Of a DNA stretch of 64,000 nucleotides, positions 25,613 through 34,581 are shown piece after piece. Origin of the DNA: [Candidatus Thermochlorobacteriaceae] bacterium GBChlB (GTDB taxonomy: Bacteria > Bacteroidota > Chlorobiia > Chlorobiales > Thermochlorobacteraceae). Below the pieces are notes generated by a model. The model had not been told where the DNA came from. It was given only the letters and a program-made list of their open reading frames with translations, and did not search any database. The position numbers were made by a program, and so were the translations under genes. The first letter of the stretch is position 1. Every line of letters begins with the position of its first letter. The stretch lies in NCBI GenBank assembly GCA_000724175.1, contig JPGV01000037.1, forward strand, positions 1 through 64,000. The letters run 5' to 3'.

Positions 25613-25668
25613 CGCAGTTTCGTCGGAGCAATGTGCATCCGACCAACCGTCATCAACAGTTTCTCATC

Positions 25669-26019
25669 ATGAATACAGTGGTTTTAGCTTACGGTGCGAT
25701 TCTCATCATTTTGGGCGTCGTTGGATACTTTCAATCGGGCAGCGCGACATCGTTCATCGGCAGCGCGGCAGGCGCGGTAGCACTTGTCGGCGGGTATCTT
25801 GCCGCCACACAAGGCTGGGGCAAGTGGCTTGCTTTTGGCGCAGCGATGCTGGTTGTCGTTGGCGTTGGTATGCGGTTGCCAGGAGCGATTCAAAAACTTG
25901 GGTCAGGCGAAGCAACGCTTGAAGAATACTGGGTTCGATTCACGATGGTCGGCCTGTCGCTGGCATTTGCCATTTACGCTGCCATCGGTATGAAATCGCC
26001 AGAGAGCGCAGCGTCGTAA
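25669..26019 (+). CDS. TMEM14/UPF0136-like small membrane protein
   Basis: 116 residues with four membrane helices (about 4-20, 26-46, 50-70, 90-108). The arrangement VGYFQSGSATSFIGSAAGAVALVGGYLAA and KWLAFGAAMLVVVGVGMRL resembles the TMEM14 (Tmemb_14) family. ATG at 25669 is chosen because the longer frame would start inside the tRNA. No known reaction. It ends against the convergent CAP-domain gene with no spacer. Confidence 0.65.
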   Translation: MNTVVLAYGAILIILGVVGYFQSGSATSFIGSAAGAVALVGGYLAATQGWGKWLAFGAAMLVVVGVGMRLPGAIQKLGSGEATLEEYWVRFTMVGLSLAFAIYAAIGMKSPESAAS

Positions 26020-26625
26020 CTACGGCTCAAGCAGAGCGCCAAAATTCTGCGTGGCTTTCAACCGATAACTTTTTTCGGTATAAACAACGGCGACGCCAAC
26101 GCCCATGTCGGTCGCATCTGTTTGTAAAATATTCGCTCGATGTCCCGTCGAATTCATCCAGCCGTCCACAATTCCTTTTGCCACGTCGTCATAACGCTGC
26201 GGCGGCAACGCCCGACTCGATGACCCCGACGACGCGCTGATGTTTTCTGAGCACGCCCGCCAGCGATACCCCTGCTGTTCAATTCGCATCGACACAGTTT
26301 TGTTTTTCTCTGTCGGCGAGTCATGCGAAAAATAATCGAGCGTTATCATTTCAATGGAATGCCGTCGTGCCGATTTGTGCAGCCGAGCATCGTATTTGAA
26401 CGGCGCGAGTCCGTGCTTCCTGCGCTCGTCGTTAGTCAGGCGAAATATGTGGTATTCCAACACGTTCGGGTCAAAGGTTTTGAAGGTGAAGGTCTCGACA
26501 AGCGTTGGCGTCTCGCGAAAGCCCATGTCTGCGCCTGAAACTGTCTCTGTGGATTGGGCAAGCGTGCTTCCGGCACAACAAGAGAGCGCAATAGTCCAAA
26601 CAATGTTTTTTACGCTTCGGGGCAT
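26020..26625 (-). CDS. Secreted CAP (SCP/PR-1)-domain protein
   Basis: 201 residues with a Sec signal peptide (cleavage near TLA-Q, about residue 23). The CAP core follows: LTNDERRKHGLAPFKYDARLHKSARRHSIEM, DYFSHDSPTEK, ACSENISA, GIVDGWMNSTGHRANIL, DMGVGVAV; His in YFSHDS and STGHRANI and Glu in SENIS form the usual cavity. Such bacterial proteins are secreted and their roles vary. The start overlaps the tpiA stop by one base, so the two genes are coupled. Confidence 0.9.
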   Translation of the reverse strand: MPRSVKNIVWTIALSCCAGSTLAQSTETVSGADMGFRETPTLVETFTFKTFDPNVLEYHIFRLTNDERRKHGLAPFKYDARLHKSARRHSIEMITLDYFSHDSPTEKNKTVSMRIEQQGYRWRACSENISASSGSSSRALPPQRYDDVAKGIVDGWMNSTGHRANILQTDATDMGVGVAVVYTEKSYRLKATQNFGALLEP

Positions 26626-27383
26626 TACGAAAAGCTATGAACGATTTGGACAAACTCGTCGGCTTTCAGGCTCGCGCCGCCGATAAGTCCGCCGTCGATG
26701 TTGGGCATAGCGAACAGTTCTTTGGCGTTAGACGCTTTGACGCTGCCGCCGTATTGAATCGTTATGTCGTTTGCAAGTTCGTCGGTGTGCAGTGAAGCAA
26801 TAAAGAACCGTATCAGGCGGTGAACTTCTTCGGCTTGGTCGGGCGTGGCGGTTTGGCCTGTGCCGATTGCCCAGACGGGTTCGTAGGCAATAGTGATGCG
26901 TTTCATATCGTCGATCGATAGGTCAGCGGTGCAGTGCGAGACCTGCGAGACGATGACTTTTTTTGTCTCATCGTTTTCGCGTTGCTCGAGCGTTTCGCCG
27001 ACGCACAAAATCACCTCCAAGCCTTCGGCTAAGGCTTTCTTCACTTTTTTATTGATGAGTTCATCGGTTTCACCGAAGTATTGTCGCCGCTCCGAGTGCC
27101 CGAGAATGACGTAGTGGCAGCCAGCGTGTTTGAGCATTCTTGCCGAGACTTCGCCAGTAAAGGCGCCATCGTTCTCGAAGTGGCAATTTTGCGCTGCAAG
27201 TTTTATCGGCGTGTTTCTCAAGACTTCGGCGAGCGGCTCGATGGCCAAAAACGTAGGCGCAAGCGCGACGTCGCAGGAGGGCATGGCGTCGGAGAGCCGT
27301 TTGGCCACGTCAGCGGCGAGCGCAACGGATTCCGAAATGGTCTTGTTCATTTTCCAATTGCCCGCGACAAATTTCTTTCTCAT
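26625..27383 (-). CDS. tpiA: Triosephosphate isomerase
   Basis: 252 residues; interconverts DHAP and glyceraldehyde 3-phosphate. All active-site segments are present: GNWKMNK (Asn/Lys, about 8-14), [11 protein letters not shown] (His about 95-97), [11 protein letters not shown] (catalytic Glu about 167 with the flexible loop), and [11 protein letters not shown] / GGLIGGASL phosphate-binding turns. ATG at 27383 gives the canonical N-terminus [13 protein letters not shown]; a longer upstream frame is not conserved. No Shine-Dalgarno site. Confidence 0.98.
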   Translation of the reverse strand: MRKKFVAGNWKMNKTISESVALAADVAKRLSDAMPSCDVALAPTFLAIEPLAEVLRNTPIKLAAQNCHFENDGAFTGEVSARMLKHAGCHYVILGHSERRQYFGETDELINKKVKKALAEGLEVILCVGETLEQRENDETKKVIVSQVSHCTADLSIDDMKRITIAYEPVWAIGTGQTATPDQAEEVHRLIRFFIASLHTDELANDITIQYGGSVKASNAKELFAMPNIDGGLIGGASLKADEFVQIVHSFS

Positions 27384-27487
27384 AGAGATGTTGGTTTTTG
27401 GTTTAACGCCGCGTTTTACAGAGATGCGGCGACAGCAAGTCATGTTCAAAAGAGAGCGAAAAGAACGGGCAGCAGAAAATCGACGCG

Positions 27488-27706
27488 TCAGTATTCCGTC
27501 ACGCGCTCGGCGAAAACGCGTTTAATCTCGGCGCGTTTTAGTTTATGTTCTTTCTGGCGTGTGTCTTTGAGTATGAGTTCGTCAGCGGTGAGCGACGTGA
27601 CGTAGCCATGCCAGATACGTCCATCGCTCATTTCGATATTGACTTCTTCGCCGACAATTTCCGGCTTCAAGTCGCTGGCTTTGATGATAATTTGGCGTTT
27701 GCCCAT
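27488..27706 (-). CDS. Small Sm-like (LSM/Hfq-fold) protein, tentative
   Basis: 72 residues, basic. The segment [47 protein letters not shown] has the strand-turn pattern of the Sm1 motif (hydrophobic strand, DGR turn, G in HGYV, then EL-LKD). The fold call is pattern-based; no Hfq Sm2 motif (YKHA-like) is visible. ATG at 27706 is chosen over 27751. It lies 16 bases after greA on the same strand, suggesting a role in transcription or RNA binding, unproven. Confidence 0.6.
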   Translation of the reverse strand: MGKRQIIIKASDLKPEIVGEEVNIEMSDGRIWHGYVTSLTADELILKDTRQKEHKLKRAEIKRVFAERVTEY

Positions 27707-27722
27707 TGTGTTCAAGGTGGTT

Positions 27723-28199
27723 TTATTTGACTTTGATTTCCAGCACTTCAAACCGTTTCAAGCCGCCGGGCGTTCTTACTTCCACTTTATCTCCGACCGC
27801 TTTGCCCAGCAATGCGCTGCCGATTGGCGACTTGACTGAAATTTTGCCTTGCTCAATATCGGCTTCTTCCGACGAGACGAGCGTGTATTCGATTTTTTGG
27901 CTGTTGTCCAAATTTTTCAGCACCGCCGTCGTGAGGATATAGACCTTATCGGTCTTGATTTGTTTCTCGTCTAAAATGCTTGCCGTAGCCAGCATGCGCT
28001 CCAGATTGGAAATGCGCATCTCAATTTGGTTTTGTTCTTCTTTGGCGGCATCGTATTCCGCGTTTTCTGAAAGGTCGCCATGTGAGCGTGCTTCAGCGAT
28101 TTTCTCCAATACCTTATGGCGTTCTTCGCCTTTGAGTTGGTCTAACTCTTCTTTGAGGCGCTTGTAGCCGCTCATTGTCAGATACACTGCGTCTGCCAT
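27723..28199 (-). CDS. greA: Transcription elongation factor GreA
   Basis: 158 residues, normal length. N-terminal coiled coil ([66 protein letters not shown]) with the two conserved acidic residues at its tip (DLSENAEYD), which trigger transcript cleavage by RNA polymerase; C-terminal FKBP-like domain with [23 protein letters not shown]. Start ATG at 28199. A leader hairpin precedes it. Confidence 0.97.
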   Translation of the reverse strand: MADAVYLTMSGYKRLKEELDQLKGEERHKVLEKIAEARSHGDLSENAEYDAAKEEQNQIEMRISNLERMLATASILDEKQIKTDKVYILTTAVLKNLDNSQKIEYTLVSSEEADIEQGKISVKSPIGSALLGKAVGDKVEVRTPGGLKRFEVLEIKVK

Positions 28200-28219
28200 A
28201 GTCGTAAGCATTTAAGTTG

Positions 28220-28247
28220 AACCCGTTCTTTGGTAGGGAAACGGGTT
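28220..28247 (-). promoter_or_regulatory. Leader hairpin of greA
   Basis: On the minus strand AACCCGTT and AACGGGTT form a perfect 8-base stem around a 12-base loop, about 20 bases before the greA start. No T run follows on the coding side. It may affect translation or be part of an autoregulatory leader. Confidence 0.45.
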
Positions 28248-28254
28248 GGAAAAT

Positions 28255-28291
28255 AGAAAAATAAAAGTCAGCCCAACGCGTGGACTGACTT
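28255..28291 (-). terminator. Terminator after the DUF169 gene
   Basis: On the minus strand AAGTCAGTCCA / TGGGCTGACTT (28291-28265) forms an 11-base stem with one wobble pair around a 5-base loop, followed by a T-rich tract (TTTTATTTTT). Confidence 0.8.
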
Positions 28292-28335
28292 AATCAATGG
28301 CGAATTTACAATGTGTTTTGCTCTCGACCAAGACC

Positions 28336-29133
28336 CTATGCGCGCGCTTGCTCGGCAGCTTTCGGCGCGGCATAGGCGTTCTGTTCAAAATACGACGGGC
28401 GAATTTGCTTGCGCATTTTTGCGGGCGTAATCTTAAAACTATCCGCTACATCGAAGAGGTGTTTGATGTGGTCGCGTGGCACAATCGCGAAGAGTTCGGA
28501 TGTGCTGATGTGGTTGTGCATTCTGCCGCCGCCATCGCCAATGACGAAGGTGCTGTTGTTTTCCAAAAATGGAATGTTGAAAATCGACGCGCAGGCGCTC
28601 ATGCCAAGTTCGCCAATCGGAAACTTCCCGATTCGAGTCGATGCTGCACCTGCTAAAATCATCGCATACTGTGGCTCGCAAATCACGACAACACTGTGAA
28701 TGAGGCTTTCGTCGTCTACCATAGAGACTGGCGCGGCGGCGATGGCTTTAAATTCGCCTTTCGGCAAATTGACCGTGTTGTGCTTGTTAGATTTCGCCGC
28801 TTCTTTCGTGTAGAACTGCTGCACGTCGGTCATGTAAATTCCGTCGACGATGTATTCGCTCGCGTTTTCCAACATTCCCAAATGATACAGCCCGACCAAA
28901 CAATCGTGATGATTGGCGTCGATATACACCTTCTTGCCCGTATCTGCATGGTGAATAAGCGCGCATGGCACATCGAGCATCGGCTCGTAGCCTTCGGGAA
29001 TTTCATTGCGGCAATAGGTAACCGCAACGGCGTTGTGTTTGAGTTTAAACTGCGACATCACCGATTGAAGTTTGGCAATGTCAATCGCTTCGCCCGTCTC
29101 GCTGACGGCGTTGAAAGAATTTTGAATGTGCAT
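28336..29133 (-). CDS. DUF169 (COG2043) family protein
   Basis: 265 residues, soluble, no signal peptide. The layout (KLKHNAVAVTYCRNEIPEGYEPMLDVPCALIHHADTGKKVYID..., later IFNIPFLENNSTFVIGDGGGRMHNHISTSELFAIVP) fits the DUF169 family. Function is not established; family members are often found in anaerobes and near metal or redox genes. AAGGAG lies 7 bases before the ATG. Single-gene unit between two candidate terminators. Confidence 0.7.
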   Translation of the reverse strand: MHIQNSFNAVSETGEAIDIAKLQSVMSQFKLKHNAVAVTYCRNEIPEGYEPMLDVPCALIHHADTGKKVYIDANHHDCLVGLYHLGMLENASEYIVDGIYMTDVQQFYTKEAAKSNKHNTVNLPKGEFKAIAAAPVSMVDDESLIHSVVVICEPQYAMILAGAASTRIGKFPIGELGMSACASIFNIPFLENNSTFVIGDGGGRMHNHISTSELFAIVPRDHIKHLFDVADSFKITPAKMRKQIRPSYFEQNAYAAPKAAEQARA

Positions 29134-29161
29134 TGTTGATTCTCCTTTTACTTCCTTGGTT

Positions 29162-29189
29162 AAAAGACTGCTCGGAACTTACGTCTTTT
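29162..29189 (-). terminator. Hairpin between the PepSY-like and DUF169 genes
   Basis: AAAAGAC (29162-29168) and GTCTTTT (29183-29189) form a perfect 7-base inverted repeat with a 14-base loop and a short T run on either strand. It lies in the 85-base gap upstream of the PepSY-like gene's stop side. A weak terminator is plausible. Confidence 0.35.
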
Positions 29190-29218
29190 CAGCGAGCTTA
29201 GCAAAGCAGGGCAGGTGG

Positions 29219-30100
29219 TCAGTTTTCAAGGAAGGGATACTCGAGCGCGATTTCTTCACCAGTTATGGCATCGATAAAGATGCGGGCTATCGGCTTGGTG
29301 TATTTAATATCGATTTCTACATCATACGCCAGCCGCACCTCCGAGACGCGCAGGCGTCGCTCGACAATGTCGCCGTTTTTATCTCGGATGTCGTCAAACG
29401 TTTTTTTCTCATACACGCACACTTTTGCTGGTTTGATGACATCAATGCGGTCAATGACATAGCGCACCTGTTTTTCATCAACGGCAAATTCCAATTTTTT
29501 TCCGATGAGGTTTTTGTAGATTTTATCGAGCGGATAAGTTTCATCGTTAGGTAAATTCGTCAGCCGGCGCGTCGCAGTGCAGACCAACACAGCGATTGCG
29601 CCTTGTTTATCAATGACGAACTCCAACATGCCGCGCGTCTTTCCCGCCGAGCGGTACTTGCCATACACAGCGCGTTCAAACATCACGTCATAGACGCCTT
29701 CCTGTTCGCTCATCGAGAGCAAAGCGATTTCTTTCGAGGTAGTGTGAAAGAGGTCTTGATTGTCATCAATGAACTGTCGCAGCGCGAGCAAGACCGCCGC
29801 CGCCGTATCTTGATTAGAAATGAACTGCGCCACGGGCAGTTTTATCGGCGTCGCTGCATAGGTCAGTTGCCCAATCGTGCAGCCGACCGAATCCAGCACT
29901 TGGTTCAAATAATTAAACCCATATTTTTTTTTGAACACCTCGAAGCGTCGGGCGAACTGACGGAACGGCTCTTTCTCGAAAGTCAGTTTGGCAGGATAGC
30001 CTTTCGGCATCGCAGGCTTGGCGGGACGCGGCTGCGCATAGAGCGCGGCAGACGCGCAGAGCAGTAGAAGACAGACAAATCGTGATAGAGCGTATTTCAA
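29219..30100 (-). CDS. Secreted PepSY/FTP-like protein
   Basis: 293 residues with a Sec signal peptide (cleavage near LYA-Q, about residue 22). The body has an FTP-like helix-strand region and a C-terminal PepSY-like segment (EVRLAYDVEIDIKYTKPIARIFIDAITGEEIALEYP), the pattern of protease propeptides. No protease domain is attached, so it may be a free inhibitor or an orphan. Distance to purQ is 23 bases on the same strand, so it could be the last gene of the pur run. Confidence 0.6.
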   Translation of the reverse strand: MKYALSRFVCLLLLCASAALYAQPRPAKPAMPKGYPAKLTFEKEPFRQFARRFEVFKKKYGFNYLNQVLDSVGCTIGQLTYAATPIKLPVAQFISNQDTAAAVLLALRQFIDDNQDLFHTTSKEIALLSMSEQEGVYDVMFERAVYGKYRSAGKTRGMLEFVIDKQGAIAVLVCTATRRLTNLPNDETYPLDKIYKNLIGKKLEFAVDEKQVRYVIDRIDVIKPAKVCVYEKKTFDDIRDKNGDIVERRLRVSEVRLAYDVEIDIKYTKPIARIFIDAITGEEIALEYPFLEN

Positions 30101-30123
30101 GGTAAACTCAGTTGGTTATCTCG

Positions 30124-30834
30124 TCAATGCGTTTGAAGCATAAAGCTACGCACAAGCGATAAAAAGAGTTTCTTGCCGTCGCAAGACCCCAGTAGGGCTT
30201 CGGCGGCGCGTTCTGGGTGCGGCATTAACCCCATGACATTTTTCGACTTATTACAAATGCCAGCGATGTTTTCCAACGAGCCGTTTGGATTTGAGTCGGG
30301 CGTTTCATTGCCGTGCGCGTCGCAGTATGTAAAAACGATTTGACCGTTGTCTTTCAGGCGAGTGAGCGTATCGGGGTCGGCGACGAAGTTGCCCTCGCCG
30401 TGGGCAATTGGAATACGCACCACTGCGTTTTTTTCATACTCGCTGGTAAAAATGGTCTCGTTGTTTTTGACTTTCAGCGTTACAAATTTGCAGATAAATT
30501 TTCGATTAGCGTTTCGCATCAAGGCGCCGTCCAACAGTCCTGCCTCGCATAGAATTTGAAAGCCGTTGCAAATGCCCAGCACTGGTCGACCGTCGTTGGC
30601 GAACTTGGTTACTTCGCGCATCACGGGCGAGAATCGGGCAATTGCGCCCGTGCGCAGATAATCGCCGTAGGAAAATCCGCCGGGCAAAATAATCATATCG
30701 CTCTGGCGTAAGTCTGTCTCCTTGTGCCAAATCAAATGAGCTTCGGCGTTGGGCAGCGCGTTGCAGACGGCTTCGGCGTCGTGGTCGCAGTTTGAGCCCG
30801 GAAAGACAATAATCCCGAATCGCAGTTTAGACAT
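30124..30834 (-). CDS. purQ: Phosphoribosylformylglycinamidine synthase, glutaminase subunit
   Basis: 236 residues; provides ammonia from glutamine to PurL in the fourth step of purine synthesis. Class I amidotransferase motifs: [16 protein letters not shown] (oxyanion region), Cys89 in LGICNGFQ, His206 and Glu208 in MPHPERAAE. The small-PurL type complex also needs PurS, encoded at 31819-32070 but separated from purQ by a methyltransferase gene. purL is not in the window. Confidence 0.97.
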   Translation of the reverse strand: MSKLRFGIIVFPGSNCDHDAEAVCNALPNAEAHLIWHKETDLRQSDMIILPGGFSYGDYLRTGAIARFSPVMREVTKFANDGRPVLGICNGFQILCEAGLLDGALMRNANRKFICKFVTLKVKNNETIFTSEYEKNAVVRIPIAHGEGNFVADPDTLTRLKDNGQIVFTYCDAHGNETPDSNPNGSLENIAGICNKSKNVMGLMPHPERAAEALLGSCDGKKLFLSLVRSFMLQTH

Positions 30835-30838
30835 AGCG

Positions 30839-31807
30839 TTATTTTATTGACATGCGTTGACGAGACAGCCGTCGAGATTTTTTTTGTGCGCCGAGCGAAT
30901 TGCGTTCCCAAAACACGCCATCTGAAAAGCCTTGTATGGACTTGTCCGTTTCGGCTAAGGCAAGGCGCTTTTCCGCCAGTAAACAGTGCTGTTCGTCGAT
31001 GTCAATGCCGACGAAGCGGCGACCTAATTTTTTCGCGACGACCGACGTCGTGCCTGAACCAAGAAACGGGTCGAGCACCACGTCGTGTTCATTGGAACTC
31101 GCCAATATAAGTTTCGCGAGGAGTTTTTCGGGCTTTTGCGTTGGGTGGCGGGTGTTTTCGGGCATTGACCAAAACGGCACGCTGATGTCTGTCCAGATGT
31201 TCGACGGATGCGTGTCTCGGAAATTTCCCTCGTCGGATTCCATCCAATCTTTCGGCGCACCGTGCCGACGATACGGTGCAAGGACACGGCGGCGCAGTTT
31301 GACAGCGTTGATGTTGAACGTGTAGTTATCGGAGACAGTGGCGAACCAGATGTCTTCGGCGCAGTTTTTCCAATTTTGTTTGGCGCCTCTGCCCTTTTCT
31401 CGCTCCCATGTCAGCCGATTGCGAACCATGAATCGCCGCTCCAATGCGCGCTGAATTGCCGACGCCGAGCGCCAATCGCCGCATACATAAATTGATGCGT
31501 TTGGTTTTAAGAGCCGTTCCAACGCCGACAGCCACGAGTCGAGCAGCGCTTCGTATGCCTCGTTGGACATCGCTTTGAATGCCGTCGCGCCAAATTGTTT
31601 CGTTAGGTTATACGGCGGGTCTAAAACGAGCAGGTCGGCAAAGGCATTGGGCAGGAAAGCGCACGCCGAAAAAAACTCTTGATAAATCGTTTTGTTAAGC
31701 ACATCGGGGAGCATCGCAGGCGAGTGAAGCGTGAGCAGATTTGCCCGATACAAGCGGTCGCGTGATGTCAGCGTCAAGGTTCGATTGCGCGGCGCGCGAG
31801 CAGTCAT
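30839..31807 (-). CDS. Solitary site-specific DNA methyltransferase (DPPY type)
   Basis: 322 residues. DPPY (63-66, [11 protein letters not shown]) comes first and the SAM-binding motif [26 protein letters not shown] follows near the C-terminus, the beta-group order; DPPY suggests N6-adenine methylation (N4-cytosine enzymes usually have SPPY). No restriction endonuclease gene lies nearby. It starts 11 bases after purS and ends 4 bases before purQ, so it interrupts a normally adjacent pair in one operon. The tail is basic ([14 protein letters not shown]). The recognition site cannot be read. Confidence 0.88.
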   Translation of the reverse strand: MTARAPRNRTLTLTSRDRLYRANLLTLHSPAMLPDVLNKTIYQEFFSACAFLPNAFADLLVLDPPYNLTKQFGATAFKAMSNEAYEALLDSWLSALERLLKPNASIYVCGDWRSASAIQRALERRFMVRNRLTWEREKGRGAKQNWKNCAEDIWFATVSDNYTFNINAVKLRRRVLAPYRRHGAPKDWMESDEGNFRDTHPSNIWTDISVPFWSMPENTRHPTQKPEKLLAKLILASSNEHDVVLDPFLGSGTTSVVAKKLGRRFVGIDIDEQHCLLAEKRLALAETDKSIQGFSDGVFWERNSLGAQKKSRRLSRQRMSIK

Positions 31808-31818
31808 AACGATTCGGC

Positions 31819-32070
31819 TCAGATTTCTTCAAGGTCAATGTGATAATCTTCCATCACCGGATTGGAGAGCAATTTTTTGCAGGCGTCCTCGACAGCGGCG
31901 CGGGCTTTTTCCGCAGACGATTCCGCCACATCAAGTTCCATATACTTGCCGATGCGAACCGACTCAATGGACTCATACCCTAGATTTTCTAAGGCGTGAT
32001 GCACCGCTTTGCCCTGAACATCAAGAATTGACTTTCGCAGTGTTACACGAACTTTAGCTTTGAACGGCAT
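31819..32070 (-). CDS. purS: Phosphoribosylformylglycinamidine synthase subunit PurS
   Basis: 83 residues, normal for PurS. Characteristic segments: FKAKVRVTLRKSILDVQGKAVHHALENLGYESIESVRIGKYMELDV and the C-terminal NPVMEDYHID. PurS bridges PurQ and small PurL. First of the purS-methyltransferase-purQ run. Confidence 0.95.
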   Translation of the reverse strand: MPFKAKVRVTLRKSILDVQGKAVHHALENLGYESIESVRIGKYMELDVAESSAEKARAAVEDACKKLLSNPVMEDYHIDLEEI

Positions 32071-32087
32071 AGCAAGAGTTGAGAAAA

Positions 32088-32525
32088 TTACTTGTGCTTA
32101 CATTGTCCGGAGACCTCGTGAAAGCGGTCGTGCAGCGCGGTGAGTGCTTTTTTAACGGTAGCGTCTTTGGCTTTTTTGTCAATGAGCTTCGAGAGTGCGG
32201 CGGATTCCTTTGCCAGTTTTTTCAGATTTTCTTTGGCGTTGGGCGGCAGCGTCATATCGGCGGGAACAGCGGACGACGCCCAGCGGGCTGCTTTGTCGGC
32301 CATTTCTTTGGCGCGCGCGCGAATTGGCTTGAAGTCGCCGTCTTCCATTGGGTGAAATGTCTCCGCCATGACTTCGTGGAAATCGTCCATTTCTTTCCAT
32401 GTGGTGGCGGCGCGAAGCGAATCCAGAGAGGGTGCGCACATGCAGAGTTGAGGCGCAGGTTCCGTGTAGGCAACGGGCATGTTGCCAAAGCAGAGCAAAA
32501 ACACAAGCAGCGACATAGTGAACAT
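32088..32525 (-). CDS. Secreted histidine-containing helical protein
   Basis: 145 residues with a signal peptide (cleavage about 20-22), then CMCAP and an all-helical body with regularly placed His: MDDFHEVMAETFHPMEDGDF and a C-terminal LHDRFHEVSGQCKHK. The layout suggests a four-helix bundle that could bind a metal, but there is no CXXCH heme motif. No named family recognised with confidence. Its start overlaps the pssA stop by one base. Confidence 0.6.
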   Translation of the reverse strand: MFTMSLLVFLLCFGNMPVAYTEPAPQLCMCAPSLDSLRAATTWKEMDDFHEVMAETFHPMEDGDFKPIRARAKEMADKAARWASSAVPADMTLPPNAKENLKKLAKESAALSKLIDKKAKDATVKKALTALHDRFHEVSGQCKHK

Positions 32526-33382
32526 TATTTTGAATTGATGCCGTCGCTCGTTGTAGCAAGTGGCGACGACGAGGTTTCTTCGAAGAAAAATTCATAGATG
32601 GATTGCGCAATGCCGTAGATGATATACGCTATCATGGCGAAAAAAAAACCTTTCGCCTGAAACACGCCGATGGCGACGAAGGCAATCAGGTAGCAAGACA
32701 GTTTGACCGGTTGTTTTGCAAATTCCGCCTGCGTAGGCTTTGGCAGTCGGTCGTAGCGCACAGAACTAATCATCAAGAGCGTTAGCGTAACCGTTAGGGC
32801 GATGAGCAAATACAACTGCGTTTCTTTTGGAAACACGGTGTCGCTCGATGTCCAGATGGCGAAGGCGGCGATGGTCATTGCTTGCGACGGCGTTGGTAGT
32901 CCCGAAAAATGTGATTTGGAAGCAGCCGTTGTTTGCAAATTATATCGCGCCAAGCGCAAGCCACTTCCGACCATTAAGGCAGAACTGAGCGCAAGCCCAG
33001 CGATGCCAAACGTTTCCAGACCAAGTTTGTAAGCCAGAAACGACGGCGCGGCGCCAAACGAGACAAGGTCGGACAGTGAGTCGAGTTCAATGCCAAAATC
33101 GGACGAAGAGTTGGTCAGCCGCGCCACAAAGCCGTCGATGGTGTCTAAGATAGCCGCGAGGATAATCAGCCAGCCAGCGGCGACAAAGTTTTGTTCGCTC
33201 GCCATGACAATCGAGGCGTAGCCACAGACCATGTTCATCACCGTGAAGGTCGACGGGACAGCGGAACGCGAGACGCGCGGCATATCAACGCGCTTCATTC
33301 GGAAGCGGCGTTTCGGAATGCGCTCTCGATGTGCGCCCTTTGAAATGCTCGGCGGATTGATTGGCGTGTTCGCGTCTTTCAT
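32525..33382 (-). CDS. pssA: CDP-diacylglycerol-serine O-phosphatidyltransferase
   Basis: 285 residues, inner membrane; makes phosphatidylserine from CDP-DAG and serine, the route to phosphatidylethanolamine. The CDP-alcohol phosphotransferase motif D-G-x2-A-R-x8-G-x3-D-x3-D is intact (Asp83, Gly84, Ala87, Arg88, Gly97, Asp101, Asp105: IDGFVARLTNSSSDFGIELD). Seven or so membrane helices. The ATG at 33382 is preferred; one at 33298 (MKRVDMPR) is also possible because the first 28 residues look non-conserved. No psd gene is in the window. Confidence 0.93.
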   Translation of the reverse strand: MKDANTPINPPSISKGAHRERIPKRRFRMKRVDMPRVSRSAVPSTFTVMNMVCGYASIVMASEQNFVAAGWLIILAAILDTIDGFVARLTNSSSDFGIELDSLSDLVSFGAAPSFLAYKLGLETFGIAGLALSSALMVGSGLRLARYNLQTTAASKSHFSGLPTPSQAMTIAAFAIWTSSDTVFPKETQLYLLIALTVTLTLLMISSVRYDRLPKPTQAEFAKQPVKLSCYLIAFVAIGVFQAKGFFFAMIAYIIYGIAQSIYEFFFEETSSSPLATTSDGINSK

Positions 33383-33464
33383 GCAGAGAATATTAAGAAA
33401 CAAACATAGTGACAAAACGGTTCTAAACAAACGGTGGCGGCGACGCCGTTTGCGGCATGGGCCG

Positions 33465-33938
33465 TTACGCCAAGACTTTCTCGACTTCGCGTTTCAGGCG
33501 CTCGGAGTCAGGCGCCACACCGCTCTCGAATCGGGCGACGATATTGCCGCTGCGGTCGACGAGAAACTTCTCGAAGTTCCACTTCACATCGCCGGCGGGC
33601 ATGGCGTTAGTGGTAAGCCACTTATACAGCGGATGTTGCGCCGCCCCTTTGACATCGATTTTCGACATCATATCGAACTTGACCCCGTAATTCGACGTGC
33701 AAAAGCTCAAAATCTCTTCTTCTGTGCCGGGTTCTTGTCCGCCGAATTGATTACACGGAAATCCGACGACTTTCAAACCCTTTGGCTCGTAGGTTTCGTG
33801 GAGTTTTTCCAGACCAGCATATTGCGGTGTGTATCCGCACTTAGACGCGACGTTCACAATCAACAGTGCGTTGCCTTTGTAGTCGGAAAATTTTTTCGGT
33901 TCACCTGTGATGGTTTTGAAGTCAAAATCGATGTTCAT
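33465..33938 (-). CDS. Glutathione/thioredoxin peroxidase (GPx family)
   Basis: 157 residues, cytoplasmic. Peroxidatic Cys34 in VNVASKCGYTPQY, Gln68 in FGGQEPG and Trp120 in WNFEKFLVD complete the catalytic site. It is a Cys rather than selenocysteine enzyme; in bacteria such enzymes usually take electrons from thioredoxin. Single gene; the 231-base gap 33939-34169 upstream holds its promoter but I see no clear element beyond AT-rich stretches. Confidence 0.95.
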   Translation of the reverse strand: MNIDFDFKTITGEPKKFSDYKGNALLIVNVASKCGYTPQYAGLEKLHETYEPKGLKVVGFPCNQFGGQEPGTEEEILSFCTSNYGVKFDMMSKIDVKGAAQHPLYKWLTTNAMPAGDVKWNFEKFLVDRSGNIVARFESGVAPDSERLKREVEKVLA

Positions 33939-34169
33939 TGGTAGAATGCAATTGGTTCATGATTGTAGTTTGGTCACGCAAGTTAACACTTTCAGTTGCA
34001 GTTGCCGAAACTGGCATGGCGTGCGCCCTCGTCGCCCGTCTTTTTTTCATGGAAGCCCTGTATGGGTTCAGACCTTTTGAAATGAACGGGAAGTTTTTAA
34101 ATTGACGGTGTAATTCCTACAAACCTAACGGCGTTTTCTACTTACATCATTTGTTCGCAGGAGGTTGTT

Positions 34170-34577
34170 ATGACGGGCAAAATCGACAAGCGCAACGAAA
34201 AGCTGCTGCACAACATTAAGTTAGACAATTTCGAGTTTCTTGAAATTCCCGAACTCTACATTTACTCCGGCGAACTGACGAAAAAAGAAATTCTCTATTT
34301 GCGCCAGCGTTTAGAAGAAATGAAGCGCGTGCGTGAGAATTGCGACCTTGATTCGCAGTTTCGGATGCGTCAGGCGGTCGAGCGCGATATTGTGCATTCT
34401 TTCGGCGAGATGCGATACCGCCGTCTGCAACTTCGAATGCAGATGAACCTCAAAGAATACTGCGAACGATTTATTGAAAGCACGGACATTGACGCTGCGC
34501 CGAAGGACTTTTCCATTCGCAAAGTGCTGCGTCAGGTGCAACAGGTCTTGACAGCTTGGATAAGCAAGTTAGGTTGA
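34170..34577 (+). CDS. Hypothetical protein ahead of a glycosyltransferase gene
   Basis: 135 residues, no signal or membrane segment, mostly helical and charged (YLRQRLEEMKRVRENCDLDSQFRMRQAVERDIVHSFGEMRYRRLQLRMQMNLKEY). One of the few genes here with a strong Shine-Dalgarno (AGGAGG at 34160-34165). No family recognised. It precedes the glycosyltransferase by 4 bases and is likely co-transcribed. Confidence 0.65.
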   Translation: MTGKIDKRNEKLLHNIKLDNFEFLEIPELYIYSGELTKKEILYLRQRLEEMKRVRENCDLDSQFRMRQAVERDIVHSFGEMRYRRLQLRMQMNLKEYCERFIESTDIDAAPKDFSIRKVLRQVQQVLTAWISKLG

Positions 34578-34581
34578 TGCG

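Noticed and set aside
25540-25668. N-terminal extension of the TMEM14-like protein
   Set aside because: It would be encoded inside the tRNA-Gln gene.
32088-32525. Cytochrome c-prime or cytochrome c assignment for the His-rich protein
   Set aside because: No CXXCH heme-binding motif is present.
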